Positions 1-8,653 of a stretch of 64,000 nucleotides of DNA are shown here, piece by piece. The translations under genes and the position numbers were made by a program. A model generated the notes under the pieces. The model ran no database searches and had not been told where the DNA came from. It was given only the letters and a program-made list of their open reading frames with translations. Position 1 is the stretch's first letter. Each line of letters opens with the position of its first letter. The DNA comes from Candidatus Thiodiazotropha sp. LNASS1 (GTDB lineage Bacteria; Pseudomonadota; Gammaproteobacteria; Chromatiales; Chromatiaceae): NCBI RefSeq assembly GCF_964212655.1, contig NZ_OZ156465.1, forward strand, positions 3,224,001-3,288,000, written 5' to 3'.

Positions 1-38
1 TTGTCATTCTCAATTATTTACAACAATCACACATCTGG

Positions 39-1079
39 CTATGGCGCTGGATTGGGTTGTTGAGTATGGATCGTTTCGATCTCAGCCAAGACCTCTTCGG
101 ATAGGGTGATATGGATACTTTCAATATTCTCATCAAGTTGCTCCAAAGTGGTGGCGCCGATGATATTGCTGGTTACAAAAGGTCGGCTTGTCACATATGC
201 CAACGCCATTTGGGCGGGATTAATACCCTCTCTCTTCGCCAGCTCGACATATTTTTGGGTCACCCAATCAGCCTGTGGATTGGAGTATCGGATAAAACGG
301 TCGAAAAGGGTCAAACGGGCATTCGCAGGTCGATGGTCATCGAGATATTTGCCGGAAAGCACGCCGAATGCCATCGGTGAGTAGGCCAGCAGTCCACAGC
401 TTTCTCGATGGGCAATTTCCGCCAATCCGATTTCAAATGTACGGTTCAGCAGATTATAGGGATTTTGGATGCTGACAGCCCTCGGCAGATGATGCTCCTC
501 AGCCAGGCTCAGATAGCGCATCAATCCCCAGGGGGTCTCATTGGAGACACCGATATGGCGTATCTTGCCGGCCTTTTTCAAATCGCCCAAGATCTGCAGG
601 GTTTCCAGGATCGGTGTCATCTCTTCTGATCCAGCCGCCCGGTAACCGAGATCACCGAAATAATTGGTGTGACGGTCCGGCCAGTGGAGCTGATAGATAT
701 CAATGTAATCTGTCTGCAGTCGTTGCAGACTCTCATCCACTGCCGCCTCGATGTTGACTCTGTCGAGACGCGGGTTACCGTCTCTCAGATAGCTTAACCA
801 ATCCGCCGGGCCGGAAACCTTGGTGGCGATGACCAACCGGTCGCGCTCACCGTGGCGGGCAAGCCAGGTGCCGATATGGCGCTCGGTCAGCCCTTGGGTT
901 TTCGCCTTGGGTGGAACCGGATACATCTCGGCTGTGTCGATAAAGTTAATACCGGCACCTATCGCCCGGTCGAGCTGAGCATGGGCCTCTGATTCGCTGT
1001 TCTGCTCTCCATAGGTCATGGTGCCGAGACAGAGTGCACTTACCTGAATGTCAGTGTGGCCGAGCTGGCGGTACTTCAC
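39..1079 (-). CDS. tas: Tas-like aldo/keto reductase
   Basis: Soluble NADPH-dependent oxidoreductase of the aldo/keto reductase superfamily; it closely resembles E. coli Tas in wording and length (346 residues from this start). The AKR catalytic tetrad is visible as D48, Y53 (TAEMYP), K87 (IATKVSG) and H132 (YQLHWPD). The open frame runs further upstream to 1379, but that extension is basic, low in similarity and overlaps the divergent gene. I chose the GTG at 1079 because AGGGGA lies about seven bases before it and the protein then begins VKYRQLGHTDIQVS, matching the family N-terminus. The physiological substrate is unknown. It is divergent from the membrane protein gene that follows, with about 110 bp between them. 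Confidence 0.9.
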   Translation of the reverse strand: MKYRQLGHTDIQVSALCLGTMTYGEQNSESEAHAQLDRAIGAGINFIDTAEMYPVPPKAKTQGLTERHIGTWLARHGERDRLVIATKVSGPADWLSYLRDGNPRLDRVNIEAAVDESLQRLQTDYIDIYQLHWPDRHTNYFGDLGYRAAGSEEMTPILETLQILGDLKKAGKIRHIGVSNETPWGLMRYLSLAEEHHLPRAVSIQNPYNLLNRTFEIGLAEIAHRESCGLLAYSPMAFGVLSGKYLDDHRPANARLTLFDRFIRYSNPQADWVTQKYVELAKREGINPAQMALAYVTSRPFVTSNIIGATTLEQLDENIESIHITLSEEVLAEIETIHTQQPNPAP

Positions 1080-1190
1080 GGGAGTTTCCCCTGTTGATTT
1101 GTGGGTTGGAGTGGCGGGCCAAACACCCATTATCGAGGTTTCAGTTAACAGCATAACTGAAATCCGTTTTGTGAAAAGGATAGATTCGCG

Positions 1191-1856
1191 ATGGAGCTTG
1201 ATGGTGAACTTTTTTCCGACGCCCTGTTGTGGTGGTTTGCCGGCCTGTATGGTGTGGTGCTCCTTGTTGCGCTGCGCCTGGCGCCCTGGGGGCGACTTGC
1301 CCGCGACGGGCAGCTGCATGTCTTTCTTGGCGCAATCGTTGCTCTGATTGTGCTCTGGCATATTCGTGCCCATCTGCAACCGGGGATCTCATTCCACCTG
1401 CTTGGCGCTACAGTGATAACCCTGATGTTCGGATGGTCTATGGCCATCATTATGGCCAGTATCGCCCTATTGGCCGTCTGTCTGAATGCGGGCATCGGGT
1501 GGCAGGGTTATGTAGTCAGCTTTCTGACCGTGGCATTGGTTCCGATCACCCTTTCGCAAATTTCCCTGGTATTGGTACGCAGTTGGCTGCCCAGGCAGTT
1601 CTTTGTGTATGTCCTGGGTAACGGCTTTTTTACCGCCTGGCTGGTTGGCTATGCCAGTGGCTATCTGGCGATGCAGCTACTGGTTCTCAGTGGCGCCTAT
1701 ACCATGGCTGAACTGGAAGTCACAGTGATGCCCTTCTTCCCCCTGATGTTTTTCCCGGAAGCCCTGGTCAACGGCTGGGTGATCACCCTGATGGTGGTGT
1801 TCTGTCCGACCTGGGTTTACTCCTTCAGCGATGAGCAATATATCCACGGAAAATAG
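1191..1856 (+). CDS. CbiM-like ECF-type membrane permease (COG3235 type)
   Basis: Integral membrane protein of 221 residues with about six hydrophobic segments covering most of its length. Its pattern, especially the motifs PGISFHLLGATVITLMFG and FFPLMFFPEALVNGW, fits the CbiM-like energy-coupling-factor permease group that is found in many proteobacteria as a stand-alone membrane protein. No ATPase or CbiN/CbiQ-like partner gene lies next to it, so transport of cobalt, nickel or anything else is not supported. The ATG at 1191 has AAGGA upstream. A transcript would continue toward djlA, which begins 62 bases after the stop. Family assignment is from recognition of the fold pattern; substrate unknown. 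Confidence 0.7.
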   Translation: MELDGELFSDALLWWFAGLYGVVLLVALRLAPWGRLARDGQLHVFLGAIVALIVLWHIRAHLQPGISFHLLGATVITLMFGWSMAIIMASIALLAVCLNAGIGWQGYVVSFLTVALVPITLSQISLVLVRSWLPRQFFVYVLGNGFFTAWLVGYASGYLAMQLLVLSGAYTMAELEVTVMPFFPLMFFPEALVNGWVITLMVVFCPTWVYSFSDEQYIHGK

Positions 1857-1918
1857 CGTTCCGTTGAGGTATAGTGACGCTTTGATTTCTTCAGTAGCCG
1901 TAGCATAGAGGTAAGCCT

Positions 1919-2734
1919 TTGAGTTGGTGGGGTAAACTGGTAGGTGGTGCGTTCGGTTTCATGCTGGGTGGACCCTTGGGCGCGGTACTGGGTGCCGCCC
2001 TTGGTCATCGTTTCGATAAGGGCCTGCAGGGGCTGCCTGACGAGCAGATAAGCTGGGGGCCGGGTGATCAGGAACGGGTTCAGACAGCCTTCTTCACCGC
2101 CACTTTTTCCGTTATGGGGCATCTGGCCAAAGCTGACGGTCGTGTCTCCCCGGATGAGATCAAGCTGGCCGAAGCCCTCATGGCGCAGATGTCGCTGTCG
2201 AGCGAAATGCGTAAGACAGCGATCCGTCTGTTCAATGAAGGTAAAGCGGAAGGCTTTCCTCTGGACGAAGTGGTGGAGCAGTTTCGACTGGAGTGCCATC
2301 GCCGTCAAACCCTGATACAGATGTTTCTCGAGATCCAGATCCAGGCAGCCTATGCAGACAACCGTATGGACAGGGCTGAAGAGGCATTGTTGCTGCATAT
2401 CTGTTCACTGCTGAATGTTTCCGAATTTACCTTCAGAAGACTGGAACGCATGATACGCGCCCAGTCTCACTATGCCGGTACCGGCAGGGGTGATAGAGCA
2501 CCATCAAGGACGCAGGGGCTTTCCGTTAAGGATGCCTACGACATCCTGAACATTACACCGGAGGCGACGGATAAGGAGGTCAAGCGGGCCTATCGACGGC
2601 TGATCAGTCAACACCATCCTGACAAACTGGTCTCCAAGGGACTTCCCGAGGAGATGATGAAAATGGCGGCACAAAAGACGGATGAGATCAAAAAAGCCTA
2701 TGAACGCGTAAAACAGGCCAGAGGCATGGCTTAA
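1919..2734 (+). CDS. djlA: Membrane-anchored DnaJ-like co-chaperone DjlA
   Basis: Type III J-domain co-chaperone that stimulates DnaK ATPase at the inner membrane. The protein has 271 residues: an N-terminal glycine-rich transmembrane anchor (about residues 5-28), a central TerB-like helical domain (about 55-180; MGHLAKADGRVSPDEIKLAE) and a C-terminal J domain (about 200-268) with the HPD tripeptide in SQHHPDKL. The order and length match E. coli DjlA. The start is TTG at 1919, giving MSWWGKLVGG, the family's usual beginning; no in-frame ATG would preserve the anchor. It is followed closely by a small membrane protein gene with a strong Shine-Dalgarno site. Confidence 0.92.
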   Translation: MSWWGKLVGGAFGFMLGGPLGAVLGAALGHRFDKGLQGLPDEQISWGPGDQERVQTAFFTATFSVMGHLAKADGRVSPDEIKLAEALMAQMSLSSEMRKTAIRLFNEGKAEGFPLDEVVEQFRLECHRRQTLIQMFLEIQIQAAYADNRMDRAEEALLLHICSLLNVSEFTFRRLERMIRAQSHYAGTGRGDRAPSRTQGLSVKDAYDILNITPEATDKEVKRAYRRLISQHHPDKLVSKGLPEEMMKMAAQKTDEIKKAYERVKQARGMA

Positions 2735-2753
2735 CAGTTAAAGGAGGAGAGAT

Positions 2754-2984
2754 ATGACCGATTCCATTGACCCGATTCTTCTCAACTTCATCTATGTGAT
2801 CTTTGGTGGCGCGCTGACCATTTTCTTCATGTGGTTCGGCTGTAAAGTCTTTAGTCATATTGTGAATTTCAGTATTCCGGATGAGCTGCAGAAGGGGAAT
2901 ATAGCCGTTGGGATTATGATCATGGGCATCTTCATCGGTATCGGTACCGCACTCGGTTTGGTGATAGGGCTAGGTCTGAATTAA
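2754..2984 (+). CDS. DUF350-type small membrane protein
   Basis: A 76-residue protein with two hydrophobic helices (about 10-38 and 49-75) joined by a short polar loop containing ELQKGNIAVGI. The two-helix layout and the GNIAVGI motif fit one half of the DUF350 family; full-length members usually carry two such units, so this is a short form. The ATG is preceded by AAAGGAGGAGAG, a very strong ribosome binding site, 20 bases after djlA ends. Function is unknown. It probably lies in the same transcript as djlA and the transglycosylase that follows. Confidence 0.7.
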   Translation: MTDSIDPILLNFIYVIFGGALTIFFMWFGCKVFSHIVNFSIPDELQKGNIAVGIMIMGIFIGIGTALGLVIGLGLN

Positions 2985-3021
2985 GGCCGCTCAACTGTGA
3001 TTCAATAGATCCGGACACCCC

Positions 3022-3582
3022 ATGTCGACCCCACGCTGGTTGCTGTTGCTGGTTTTGCTGCCTGGCCTGGCCTTTGCCGGAGCGCTCAAGCTCGTCAAGG
3101 ATAACCACTGGAGCCGTGAATACGACAACTATTTTCGAAAATACACCAAACACTATTTTGGACCGCATATCGACTGGTACTGGTTCAAGGCTCAGGCGAT
3201 CGCCGAGTCCGGTTTGAAACCGACTGCAAAAAGCCCGGCTGGCGCAAAGGGCATCATGCAGATTCTGCCGGCCACTTATGAAGAGATTAAGGAAGACAAT
3301 CCTCACTTTACCCTGATCAACGAACCCCGGTGGAATATCGCTGCAGGGATCTACTATGATCGCAAACTCTATCGGAAGTGGAAAAAGGGTTTGCCGACGG
3401 AACAACGGCTGGCTTTCGCCCTGGCCAGCTACAATGCCGGCTACGGCAATGTGCTCAAGGCCTATAAAAGAGCCAGGAAGGAACATGGAGAGATCAAGGC
3501 ATGGCGTCAGGTTGAGTACTATGCCCCCGGTGAGACCCGCTTCTATGTCAGACGGATCAAGGCATTGATGGATGTTGAGTAG
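3022..3582 (+). CDS. Lytic transglycosylase, SLT family
   Basis: Periplasmic murein-cleaving enzyme predicted from a goose-lysozyme-like SLT domain. A signal peptide occupies about residues 1-19 (hydrophobic LLLLVLLPGLAFA). The catalytic glutamate is E62 in AIAESGLKP, followed by SPAGAKGIMQI and later ALASYNAGYGNV, the three standard SLT motifs. At 186 residues it is a compact one-domain enzyme, without the substrate-binding domain of MltF. It is expected to cut between N-acetylmuramic acid and N-acetylglucosamine with formation of the 1,6-anhydro product. It ends five bases from the end of the convergent DUF3530 gene. Confidence 0.88.
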   Translation: MSTPRWLLLLVLLPGLAFAGALKLVKDNHWSREYDNYFRKYTKHYFGPHIDWYWFKAQAIAESGLKPTAKSPAGAKGIMQILPATYEEIKEDNPHFTLINEPRWNIAAGIYYDRKLYRKWKKGLPTEQRLAFALASYNAGYGNVLKAYKRARKEHGEIKAWRQVEYYAPGETRFYVRRIKALMDVE

Positions 3583-3586
3583 GTTG

Positions 3587-4414
3587 CTATTGGCGCACAG
3601 CCTGTCTTAACCATGCAGCGATACGATAGCCTAACTCCTCCTGCATGCCGCTGAAAAAGTGATCGGCGCCGGATACTTCAACCTGACGGTATTTTTTTCG
3701 TCCATTCCTTACGGCAATGGCGCGGCGCAGTGGTGCACTGTCGACCACAGAGGGATGGTCACGGCTGCCATAGAGATCGAGTATCGCTGTTTCCGCCCCC
3801 TTGATGGCCAAAAACGCCGGATCCTGCTCATCATCGGTGGACATTGCCACTCCGATGGCGGCAATCGCCCCAATCCGGTTGCCTGGCTGAGTCACAAAGT
3901 TCATGGCCATCCCGGCGCCCAGTCCATGTCCTATCAGGACCGTCTCGCCGGTTTGTTGCTCAGTCAGGAAATCGATGGCGGCCTGGATGCGCGGCAGACT
4001 CAGTTCGATCAATGACTGAATGGTCACAGGGTCAGACGGATCGTCAGTGATCGGTGTTTGAATCGATAGGGTATCCCAACCCCTTTCAGCCAGGTGGCGT
4101 CTTAAGGGATTGATGACTTCGTGCCAATCGGCATGGGAGCCGCTGTCATGTAACAAAACGGCACTGCCAAGGCGTTTTACCGAGGACGTTTCCCTGTGAA
4201 TCGCCAGAAAGCGCACTGATTCGGCTTCAAGCCATACCGGACTGCCTTCAGAGAGCGCCGCCTCCAGCGCTTCCGAAACTCGCTGTTCACGGCTCAGATT
4301 GGCGGCAAGCGATATTTCCGCCATGCCGATAAGCAGCAGCAGGAACAGCTGGCGAATAGGAACAGGGGTGATTCTTCTTCGTCTCAGCTTGGTTGTGCAA
4401 AGGTAGCGATTCAC
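3587..4414 (-). CDS. DUF3530 family alpha/beta-hydrolase-like protein
   Basis: Protein of 275 residues with an N-terminal hydrophobic signal or anchor (about 22-38) and an alpha/beta-hydrolase-like remainder. The nucleophile elbow reads GHGLGAG: the usual serine of GxSxG is glycine here, so classical serine hydrolase activity is not expected. Other family features are VLLHDSGSHADW near residue 87 and a late SGADHFF segment placed where the catalytic histidine of the fold would be. Start at 4414 is supported by AAGGA five bases upstream. The role is unknown; an exported location is likely. It is convergent with the transglycosylase gene. Confidence 0.75.
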   Translation of the reverse strand: MNRYLCTTKLRRRRITPVPIRQLFLLLLIGMAEISLAANLSREQRVSEALEAALSEGSPVWLEAESVRFLAIHRETSSVKRLGSAVLLHDSGSHADWHEVINPLRRHLAERGWDTLSIQTPITDDPSDPVTIQSLIELSLPRIQAAIDFLTEQQTGETVLIGHGLGAGMAMNFVTQPGNRIGAIAAIGVAMSTDDEQDPAFLAIKGAETAILDLYGSRDHPSVVDSAPLRRAIAVRNGRKKYRQVEVSGADHFFSGMQEELGYRIAAWLRQAVRQ

Positions 4415-4665
4415 ATGGAATTCCTTAGGCCTTACAACGATCTTAGTGTACCCTCGCTAAAGGTTGAATAGCCATGGGTCCGTCAGAAGCATGCTTGATT
4501 GCAGCGTTCTGCCGACTGCGATTGCCGACTATGGATAATGCCCTACAAAGGGGATAGCTGAAAATGGTGGCGCTTTGGGGTAAAGTGGCCTCCTTTTTTT
4601 GGGTAATGTGGCGAGAAAATGGGTTTCCCAGGCCACAGCCGGCAGAACAGTAGGAGATGAAAATC

Positions 4666-5358
4666 ATGGCCCGTCAATCCGATAAGATCGCACCGTCAAT
4701 ATTGTCAGCGGATTTCGCCAAGTTGGGTGAAGAGGTGGATAGCGTCCTCGCATCAGGTGCTGAGATCGTTCATTTTGACGTCATGGACAACCATTATGTG
4801 CCGAACCTGACCATCGGTCCGCTGGTCTGCGAGGCCCTGCGCAAACATGGCGTCACAGCCGATATCGATGTCCATATGATGGTCAAGCCTGTAGACCGCA
4901 TCATCCCCGATTTCGCCAAGGCCGGGGCCACCTACATCACCTTCCACCCGGAGGCCTCCGAGCATATCGACCGCAGTCTGCAGTTGATACGCAGCGAGGG
5001 TTGTAAATCGGGTCTGGTGTTCAATCCGGCCACTCCCCTGTCCCATCTCGACTATGTGCTCGATAAGGTCGACATGATTCTGCTGATGTCGGTCAACCCG
5101 GGATTCGGCGGTCAGAGCTTTATTCCCGCCACCATGGATAAACTACGCCAGTGCCGCAAACTGATCGATGATTCAGGCTTGGATATCCGCCTCGAGATCG
5201 ATGGCGGCGTCAAGGTCGACAATATCGCCGAGATCAAGGCCGCCGGAGCCGACACCTTCGTGGCGGGATCGGGGATTTTCGGCTTTCCCGAAGCGGGCGA
5301 TGCCAACCGTTACGATACCATCGTCGGAAAAATGAAGGCGGAATTGGCCAAGGTCTGA
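4666..5358 (+). CDS. rpe: Ribulose-phosphate 3-epimerase
   Basis: Cytoplasmic TIM-barrel enzyme interconverting D-ribulose 5-phosphate and D-xylulose 5-phosphate in the pentose phosphate and Calvin cycles. Visible family motifs are [26 protein letters not shown] with the metal-binding Asp/His, [16 protein letters not shown] in the phosphate-binding region, and EIDGGV. Length is 230 residues, as expected. I prefer the ATG at 4666 over the ATG at 4657 because TAGGAG abuts the earlier codon directly but stands nine bases from the later one. It sits just before gph and the trp genes, a grouping (rpe-gph-trpE) known from many gammaproteobacteria. Confidence 0.95.
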   Translation: MARQSDKIAPSILSADFAKLGEEVDSVLASGAEIVHFDVMDNHYVPNLTIGPLVCEALRKHGVTADIDVHMMVKPVDRIIPDFAKAGATYITFHPEASEHIDRSLQLIRSEGCKSGLVFNPATPLSHLDYVLDKVDMILLMSVNPGFGGQSFIPATMDKLRQCRKLIDDSGLDIRLEIDGGVKVDNIAEIKAAGADTFVAGSGIFGFPEAGDANRYDTIVGKMKAELAKV

Positions 5359-5377
5359 TTTGTTTGAATGAATGATG

Positions 5378-5541
5378 AGTCCGCAAGTGAACGCGAATAA
5401 ACGCAAATGTTTTTGACGATATTACTAATCAGACATGTAGGGTGCGGCTTGCCGCACCATTGATATGTCGGTTCAACCGTGCACGGTGCGGCAAGCCGCA
5501 CCCTAACAATAAAACGATCAATAACTCTCCATTCGCGGACC
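5378..5541. repeat. Intergenic repeat with paired GGTGCGGC palindromes
   Basis: Three parts are visible between rpe and gph. A 32-base segment at 5378-5409 recurs at 8505-8536 after trpG with 27 identical bases. Then come two copies of a 21-base sequence in inverted orientation at 5438-5458 and 5485-5505; they are perfect reverse complements, and each arm contains its own palindrome GGTGCGGC/GCCGCACC. At the right edge 5531-5541 is an inverted imperfect copy of GTCCGCAAGTG. The layout is that of a REP/BIME-like non-coding element. The transcript of this block could form either two small hairpins or one long one. Confidence 0.6.
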
Positions 5542-5572
5542 TTTTACAGCCTCCGATTGAGAACATGCAGTC

Positions 5573-6250
5573 ATGATTAAGAAACCCGAAATGATCCTCA
5601 TCGACGTGGACGGCACCCTGGTCGACAGCGTGCCTGATCTGGCCTATTGCGTGGATGAGATGATGGATCGGCTGGGTCGACCGCGCCACGGTGAAACAAA
5701 AGTGCGGGACTGGGTCGGTAATGGGGTGGAGCGCCTGGTGCGCCGTGCCCTCATCGGCCAGCTTGACGGTGAACCGGACGAAGCCGACTATGAGCGCGCC
5801 TATCCCATCTTTCTCGATCTCTATGCTGAAAACACGAGTAAGCGTTCAGTGCTCTATCCGGGAATTCGCGAAGGTCTGGACTATTTGAAGAGACAAGGCT
5901 TTCGCCTCGGCTGTGTGACCAACAAGGCAGCCCAGTTCACCCTGCCGCTACTGCGGGATCTGGGTGTTCATGACGATTTCGAGATAGTCATTGCCGGCGA
6001 TACGCTGCCGAAGAAGAAGCCCGATCCGATGCCGCTGCTGCATGCAGCCGAACAACTGTCGGCTGACCCGACCGCCTCACTGATGGTGGGTGATTCACAG
6101 AGCGATGTGAAAGCGGCCCGTGCCGCCGGTTTTCAGATTGTCTGCATGAGTTACGGTTACAACCATGGCGAGGATATCCGGCACTATAACCCGGATGCCG
6201 TGCTCGACTCATTGGCCGAGATCAGCGCGTTGTTGGAAAATGCCGCTTGA
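5573..6250 (+). CDS. gph: Phosphoglycolate phosphatase
   Basis: HAD-superfamily phosphatase that dephosphorylates 2-phosphoglycolate, formed by RuBisCO oxygenation or DNA repair. HAD motif I is DVDGTLVDS with nucleophile D11 and acid/base D13; motif II is CVTNKA; motif III lysine is in KKKPDP; motif IV is MVGDSQSDVKAA. The 225-residue length fits Gph. A cap domain lies between motifs I and II (about 20-95). It is placed between rpe and trpE. The intergenic repeat upstream makes shared transcription with rpe uncertain. Confidence 0.92.
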   Translation: MIKKPEMILIDVDGTLVDSVPDLAYCVDEMMDRLGRPRHGETKVRDWVGNGVERLVRRALIGQLDGEPDEADYERAYPIFLDLYAENTSKRSVLYPGIREGLDYLKRQGFRLGCVTNKAAQFTLPLLRDLGVHDDFEIVIAGDTLPKKKPDPMPLLHAAEQLSADPTASLMVGDSQSDVKAARAAGFQIVCMSYGYNHGEDIRHYNPDAVLDSLAEISALLENAA

Positions 6251-6307
6251 GACCTGCCCAAGTTTTGATTATGGTTAGCAGCAACTATTGACGGTAAACA
6301 ATACGAA

Positions 6308-6364
6308 ATGACCCTGCTTTCACACAACACGACCTTGATGTATGGCGCGCGATGGCGTTGGTGA
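6308..6364 (+). CDS. Candidate trp leader peptide
   Basis: An 18-codon open frame, too short for ordinary gene finding, reads MTLLSHNTTLMYGARWRW and stops 55 bases before trpE. Two of the last three codons are tryptophan (TGG at 6353 and 6359). A shorter version would begin at the in-frame ATG at 6338. Tryptophan-rich leader peptides upstream of trpE are the basis of ribosome-mediated attenuation in many gammaproteobacteria. A possible GTTGGT/ACCAAC hairpin (6357-6362 with 6371-6376) overlaps the last Trp codon. I did not find a convincing U-tailed terminator, so the mechanism, and even translation, remain inference. The Shine-Dalgarno signal is weak. Confidence 0.5.
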   Translation: MTLLSHNTTLMYGARWRW

Positions 6365-6418
6365 TTCCCGAACCAACCCGTTAAATCCCGTCGTCTGGTC
6401 TTTTGTGTGGAGAGGAAA

Positions 6419-7915
6419 ATGACCCCCCAACAGTTCGCCGCCCTGGCGCAACAGGGCTATAATCGCATTCCCGTCGTCTGCGAGGTCCTGGCGGACCTCG
6501 ATACCCCCCTAAGTGTCTATATGAAGCTGGCCCATGGCCCCTACTCGTATCTATTTGAGTCGGTGCATGGTGGGGAGAAGTGGGGGCGCTACTCCATCAT
6601 CGGCCTGCCATGCCGTACCCATGTCAGGATTGACGGCCTGCAGATCGAGGTGGTGAGCGACGGCGAAGTGATTGAATCCCACCAGGTGGATGATCCATTG
6701 GCCTGGATCGAGTCCTTCCAGCAACGCTTCAAGGCCGCCGAGCTGGAGGATTTACCTCGTTTCAATGGTGGTTTGGTGGGCTATTTCGGATATGACATCA
6801 TCCGTTACATAGAACCCAAACTGGCCGATTGCCCCAATCCCGATCAACTCGGGACGCCCGATATTCTGTTGATGGTTTCGGACGAAGTGGTGGTGTTCGA
6901 TAACCTGTCGGGGCGGATGTTCGTCATTGTGCATGTGGATCCCACCCAGGGAGGCACTCTGGCGTCGGCCGAATCGAGGATCCGCGAGTTGGTATACGCC
7001 ATGAGGCAGCCCGTACCCCGGGAGAGTTGCGGTCCTGAAAGAATGGTCAATGAGTCCGATTTCGTCTCCGGGTTTACCGAACAGGGCTACAAACAGGCGG
7101 TGGAACGGATCAAGGAGTATATCCTTGAGGGTGACTGTATGCAGGTGGTCGTCTCGCAGCGTCTTTCCATCCCGTTTCAGGCACCGCCCATCGATCTCTA
7201 TCGGGCCTTGCGTGGACTCAATCCTTCACCCTACATGTACTACCTCAATCTTGACGGTTTTCATATCGTAGGCTCCTCGCCGGAGATCCTCACCCGTCTC
7301 GAGGATGGGGTGGTAACGGTACGCCCCATCGCGGGTACCCGCCGGCGGGGACATACGGAAGAGGAGGACAAGGCCCTGGAGGCTGAGCTGCTGGCGGATC
7401 CCAAGGAGCTGGCGGAACACCTGATGCTGATCGACCTCGGACGCAACGACACCGGTCGCGTGGCGAAGATCGGAAGTGTGGAGTTGACCGATAAGATGAT
7501 CGTCGAACGTTACTCCCATGTCATGCATATCGTCTCCAACGTCATCGGAGAGTTGCGTGACGGTATGAGTGCCATCGATGTCCTGCGGGCCACCTTTCCC
7601 GCCGGTACGGTAAGTGGGGCACCGAAGATCCGCGCTATGGAGATCATCGATGAGCTGGAGCCGGTGAAGCGGGGCATCTATTCCGGCGCGGTCGGTTATC
7701 TCTCGTGGAACGGCAATATGGATACGGCCATCGCCATCAGGACCGCGGTCATCAAAGACGAGACCCTGCACATCCAGGCCGGCGCGGGGGTGGTTGCAGA
7801 CTCCATCCCCGAACTGGAGTGGAAGGAGACCATGAACAAGGGGCGGGCGGTGTTCCGCGCGGTGGCTCTGGCAGAGGCTGGGCTGGATCGGCATGCCTGT
7901 GATGAGGAGGCGTAA
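6419..7915 (+). CDS. trpE: Anthranilate synthase component I
   Basis: Converts chorismate to anthranilate with ammonia supplied by TrpG, the first step of tryptophan synthesis. The 498-residue protein has the N-terminal regulatory domain (about 20-170; [19 protein letters not shown] includes the ESx tryptophan-feedback region) and the C-terminal chorismate-binding domain (about 225-485) with [19 protein letters not shown] and [18 protein letters not shown]. The ATG at 6419 directly follows GGAGAGGAAA. A GTG at 6407 is in frame but would overlap that site. Its stop lies two bases before the trpG start. The upstream leader peptide suggests regulation by tryptophan supply. Confidence 0.96.
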   Translation: MTPQQFAALAQQGYNRIPVVCEVLADLDTPLSVYMKLAHGPYSYLFESVHGGEKWGRYSIIGLPCRTHVRIDGLQIEVVSDGEVIESHQVDDPLAWIESFQQRFKAAELEDLPRFNGGLVGYFGYDIIRYIEPKLADCPNPDQLGTPDILLMVSDEVVVFDNLSGRMFVIVHVDPTQGGTLASAESRIRELVYAMRQPVPRESCGPERMVNESDFVSGFTEQGYKQAVERIKEYILEGDCMQVVVSQRLSIPFQAPPIDLYRALRGLNPSPYMYYLNLDGFHIVGSSPEILTRLEDGVVTVRPIAGTRRRGHTEEEDKALEAELLADPKELAEHLMLIDLGRNDTGRVAKIGSVELTDKMIVERYSHVMHIVSNVIGELRDGMSAIDVLRATFPAGTVSGAPKIRAMEIIDELEPVKRGIYSGAVGYLSWNGNMDTAIAIRTAVIKDETLHIQAGAGVVADSIPELEWKETMNKGRAVFRAVALAEAGLDRHACDEEA

Positions 7916-7917
7916 TC

Positions 7918-8496
7918 ATGTTGTTGATGATCGATAATTACGACTCTTTCACCTATAACCTGGTGCAGTATCTGGGTGAACTCGGTGTCGAGGTCAAGGT
8001 GGTGCGCAACGATGGGATTACGGTAGGGGAGATCGAAGCCATCGCCCCCGACCATATCGTCATCTCTCCCGGGCCCTGTACACCCAACGAGGCCGGCATC
8101 TCCGTGGAGACCATCCGTGCCTATGCCGGACGCATACCGATCCTGGGTGTCTGTCTTGGCCATCAATCCATTGGCCAGGCCTTTGGCGGCAAGATCGTGC
8201 ACGCGCGGGAGGTGATGCACGGCAAGACATCCCCCATTTTGCATGCCGGGGCAGGCGTCTTCAGCGGACTGGAAAATCCCTTCGAAGCGACGCGCTACCA
8301 CTCCCTGGTGATCGAGAATGAGAGCCTGCCCGCGTGTCTGGAGATAACGGCCTGGACAGAGAATGAGGGTGAGATGGATGAGATCATGGGTGTACGGCAT
8401 AAGGAACTGGCAATCCAGGGGGTGCAGTTTCACCCCGAATCCATCCTCACCCGTTATGGGCATGACCTGCTACGCAACTTCGTCGAGGGACGTTAG
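7918..8496 (+). CDS. trpG: Anthranilate synthase component II (glutamine amidotransferase)
   Basis: Class I glutamine amidotransferase of 192 residues that hydrolyses glutamine and channels ammonia to TrpE. The triad is visible: C79 in GVCLGHQS, H172 and E174 in QFHPES. The start [23 protein letters not shown] is typical of TrpG/PabA. As in many gammaproteobacteria, one subunit may serve both anthranilate and aminodeoxychorismate synthesis; the sequence alone cannot separate these roles, but location two bases after trpE supports TrpG. Unlike the compact trpGDC arrangement, trpD does not follow at once. Confidence 0.94.
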   Translation: MLLMIDNYDSFTYNLVQYLGELGVEVKVVRNDGITVGEIEAIAPDHIVISPGPCTPNEAGISVETIRAYAGRIPILGVCLGHQSIGQAFGGKIVHAREVMHGKTSPILHAGAGVFSGLENPFEATRYHSLVIENESLPACLEITAWTENEGEMDEIMGVRHKELAIQGVQFHPESILTRYGHDLLRNFVEGR

Positions 8497-8504
8497 GTTT
8501 TTAA

Positions 8505-8569
8505 AGTCCGCAAATGAACGTAAAAAGACGCAAATGATGTTCTGGGTGTAGTGTGCGGCTCGCCGCCCC
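8505..8569. repeat. Second copy of the rpe-gph intergenic repeat, shorter
   Basis: Begins nine bases after the trpG stop. Positions 8505-8536 match 5378-5409 at 27 of 32 bases, and are followed, as in the first copy, by a G+C palindrome (GCGGC TC GCCGC at 8555-8566). This copy has only one palindrome and no inverted right end. Being placed just behind a stop codon in both cases, the element may lie in transcript 3' ends. It separates trpG from the convergent HD-GYP gene. Confidence 0.5.
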
Positions 8570-8653
8570 GACAACAAATCCCAAGGGCGATTCCTTCGGG
8601 GCGCATCCCTTTAAGGCAATACTCCTTCTTTATCCACCATCCGATGCTGTAGA

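Noticed and set aside
4443-4667. 74-codon minus-strand open frame upstream of rpe
   Set aside because: Covers the rpe promoter and ribosome site; no family features.
6365-6418. Classical attenuator terminator behind the trp leader peptide
   Set aside because: No stable G+C stem followed by a run of T could be found.
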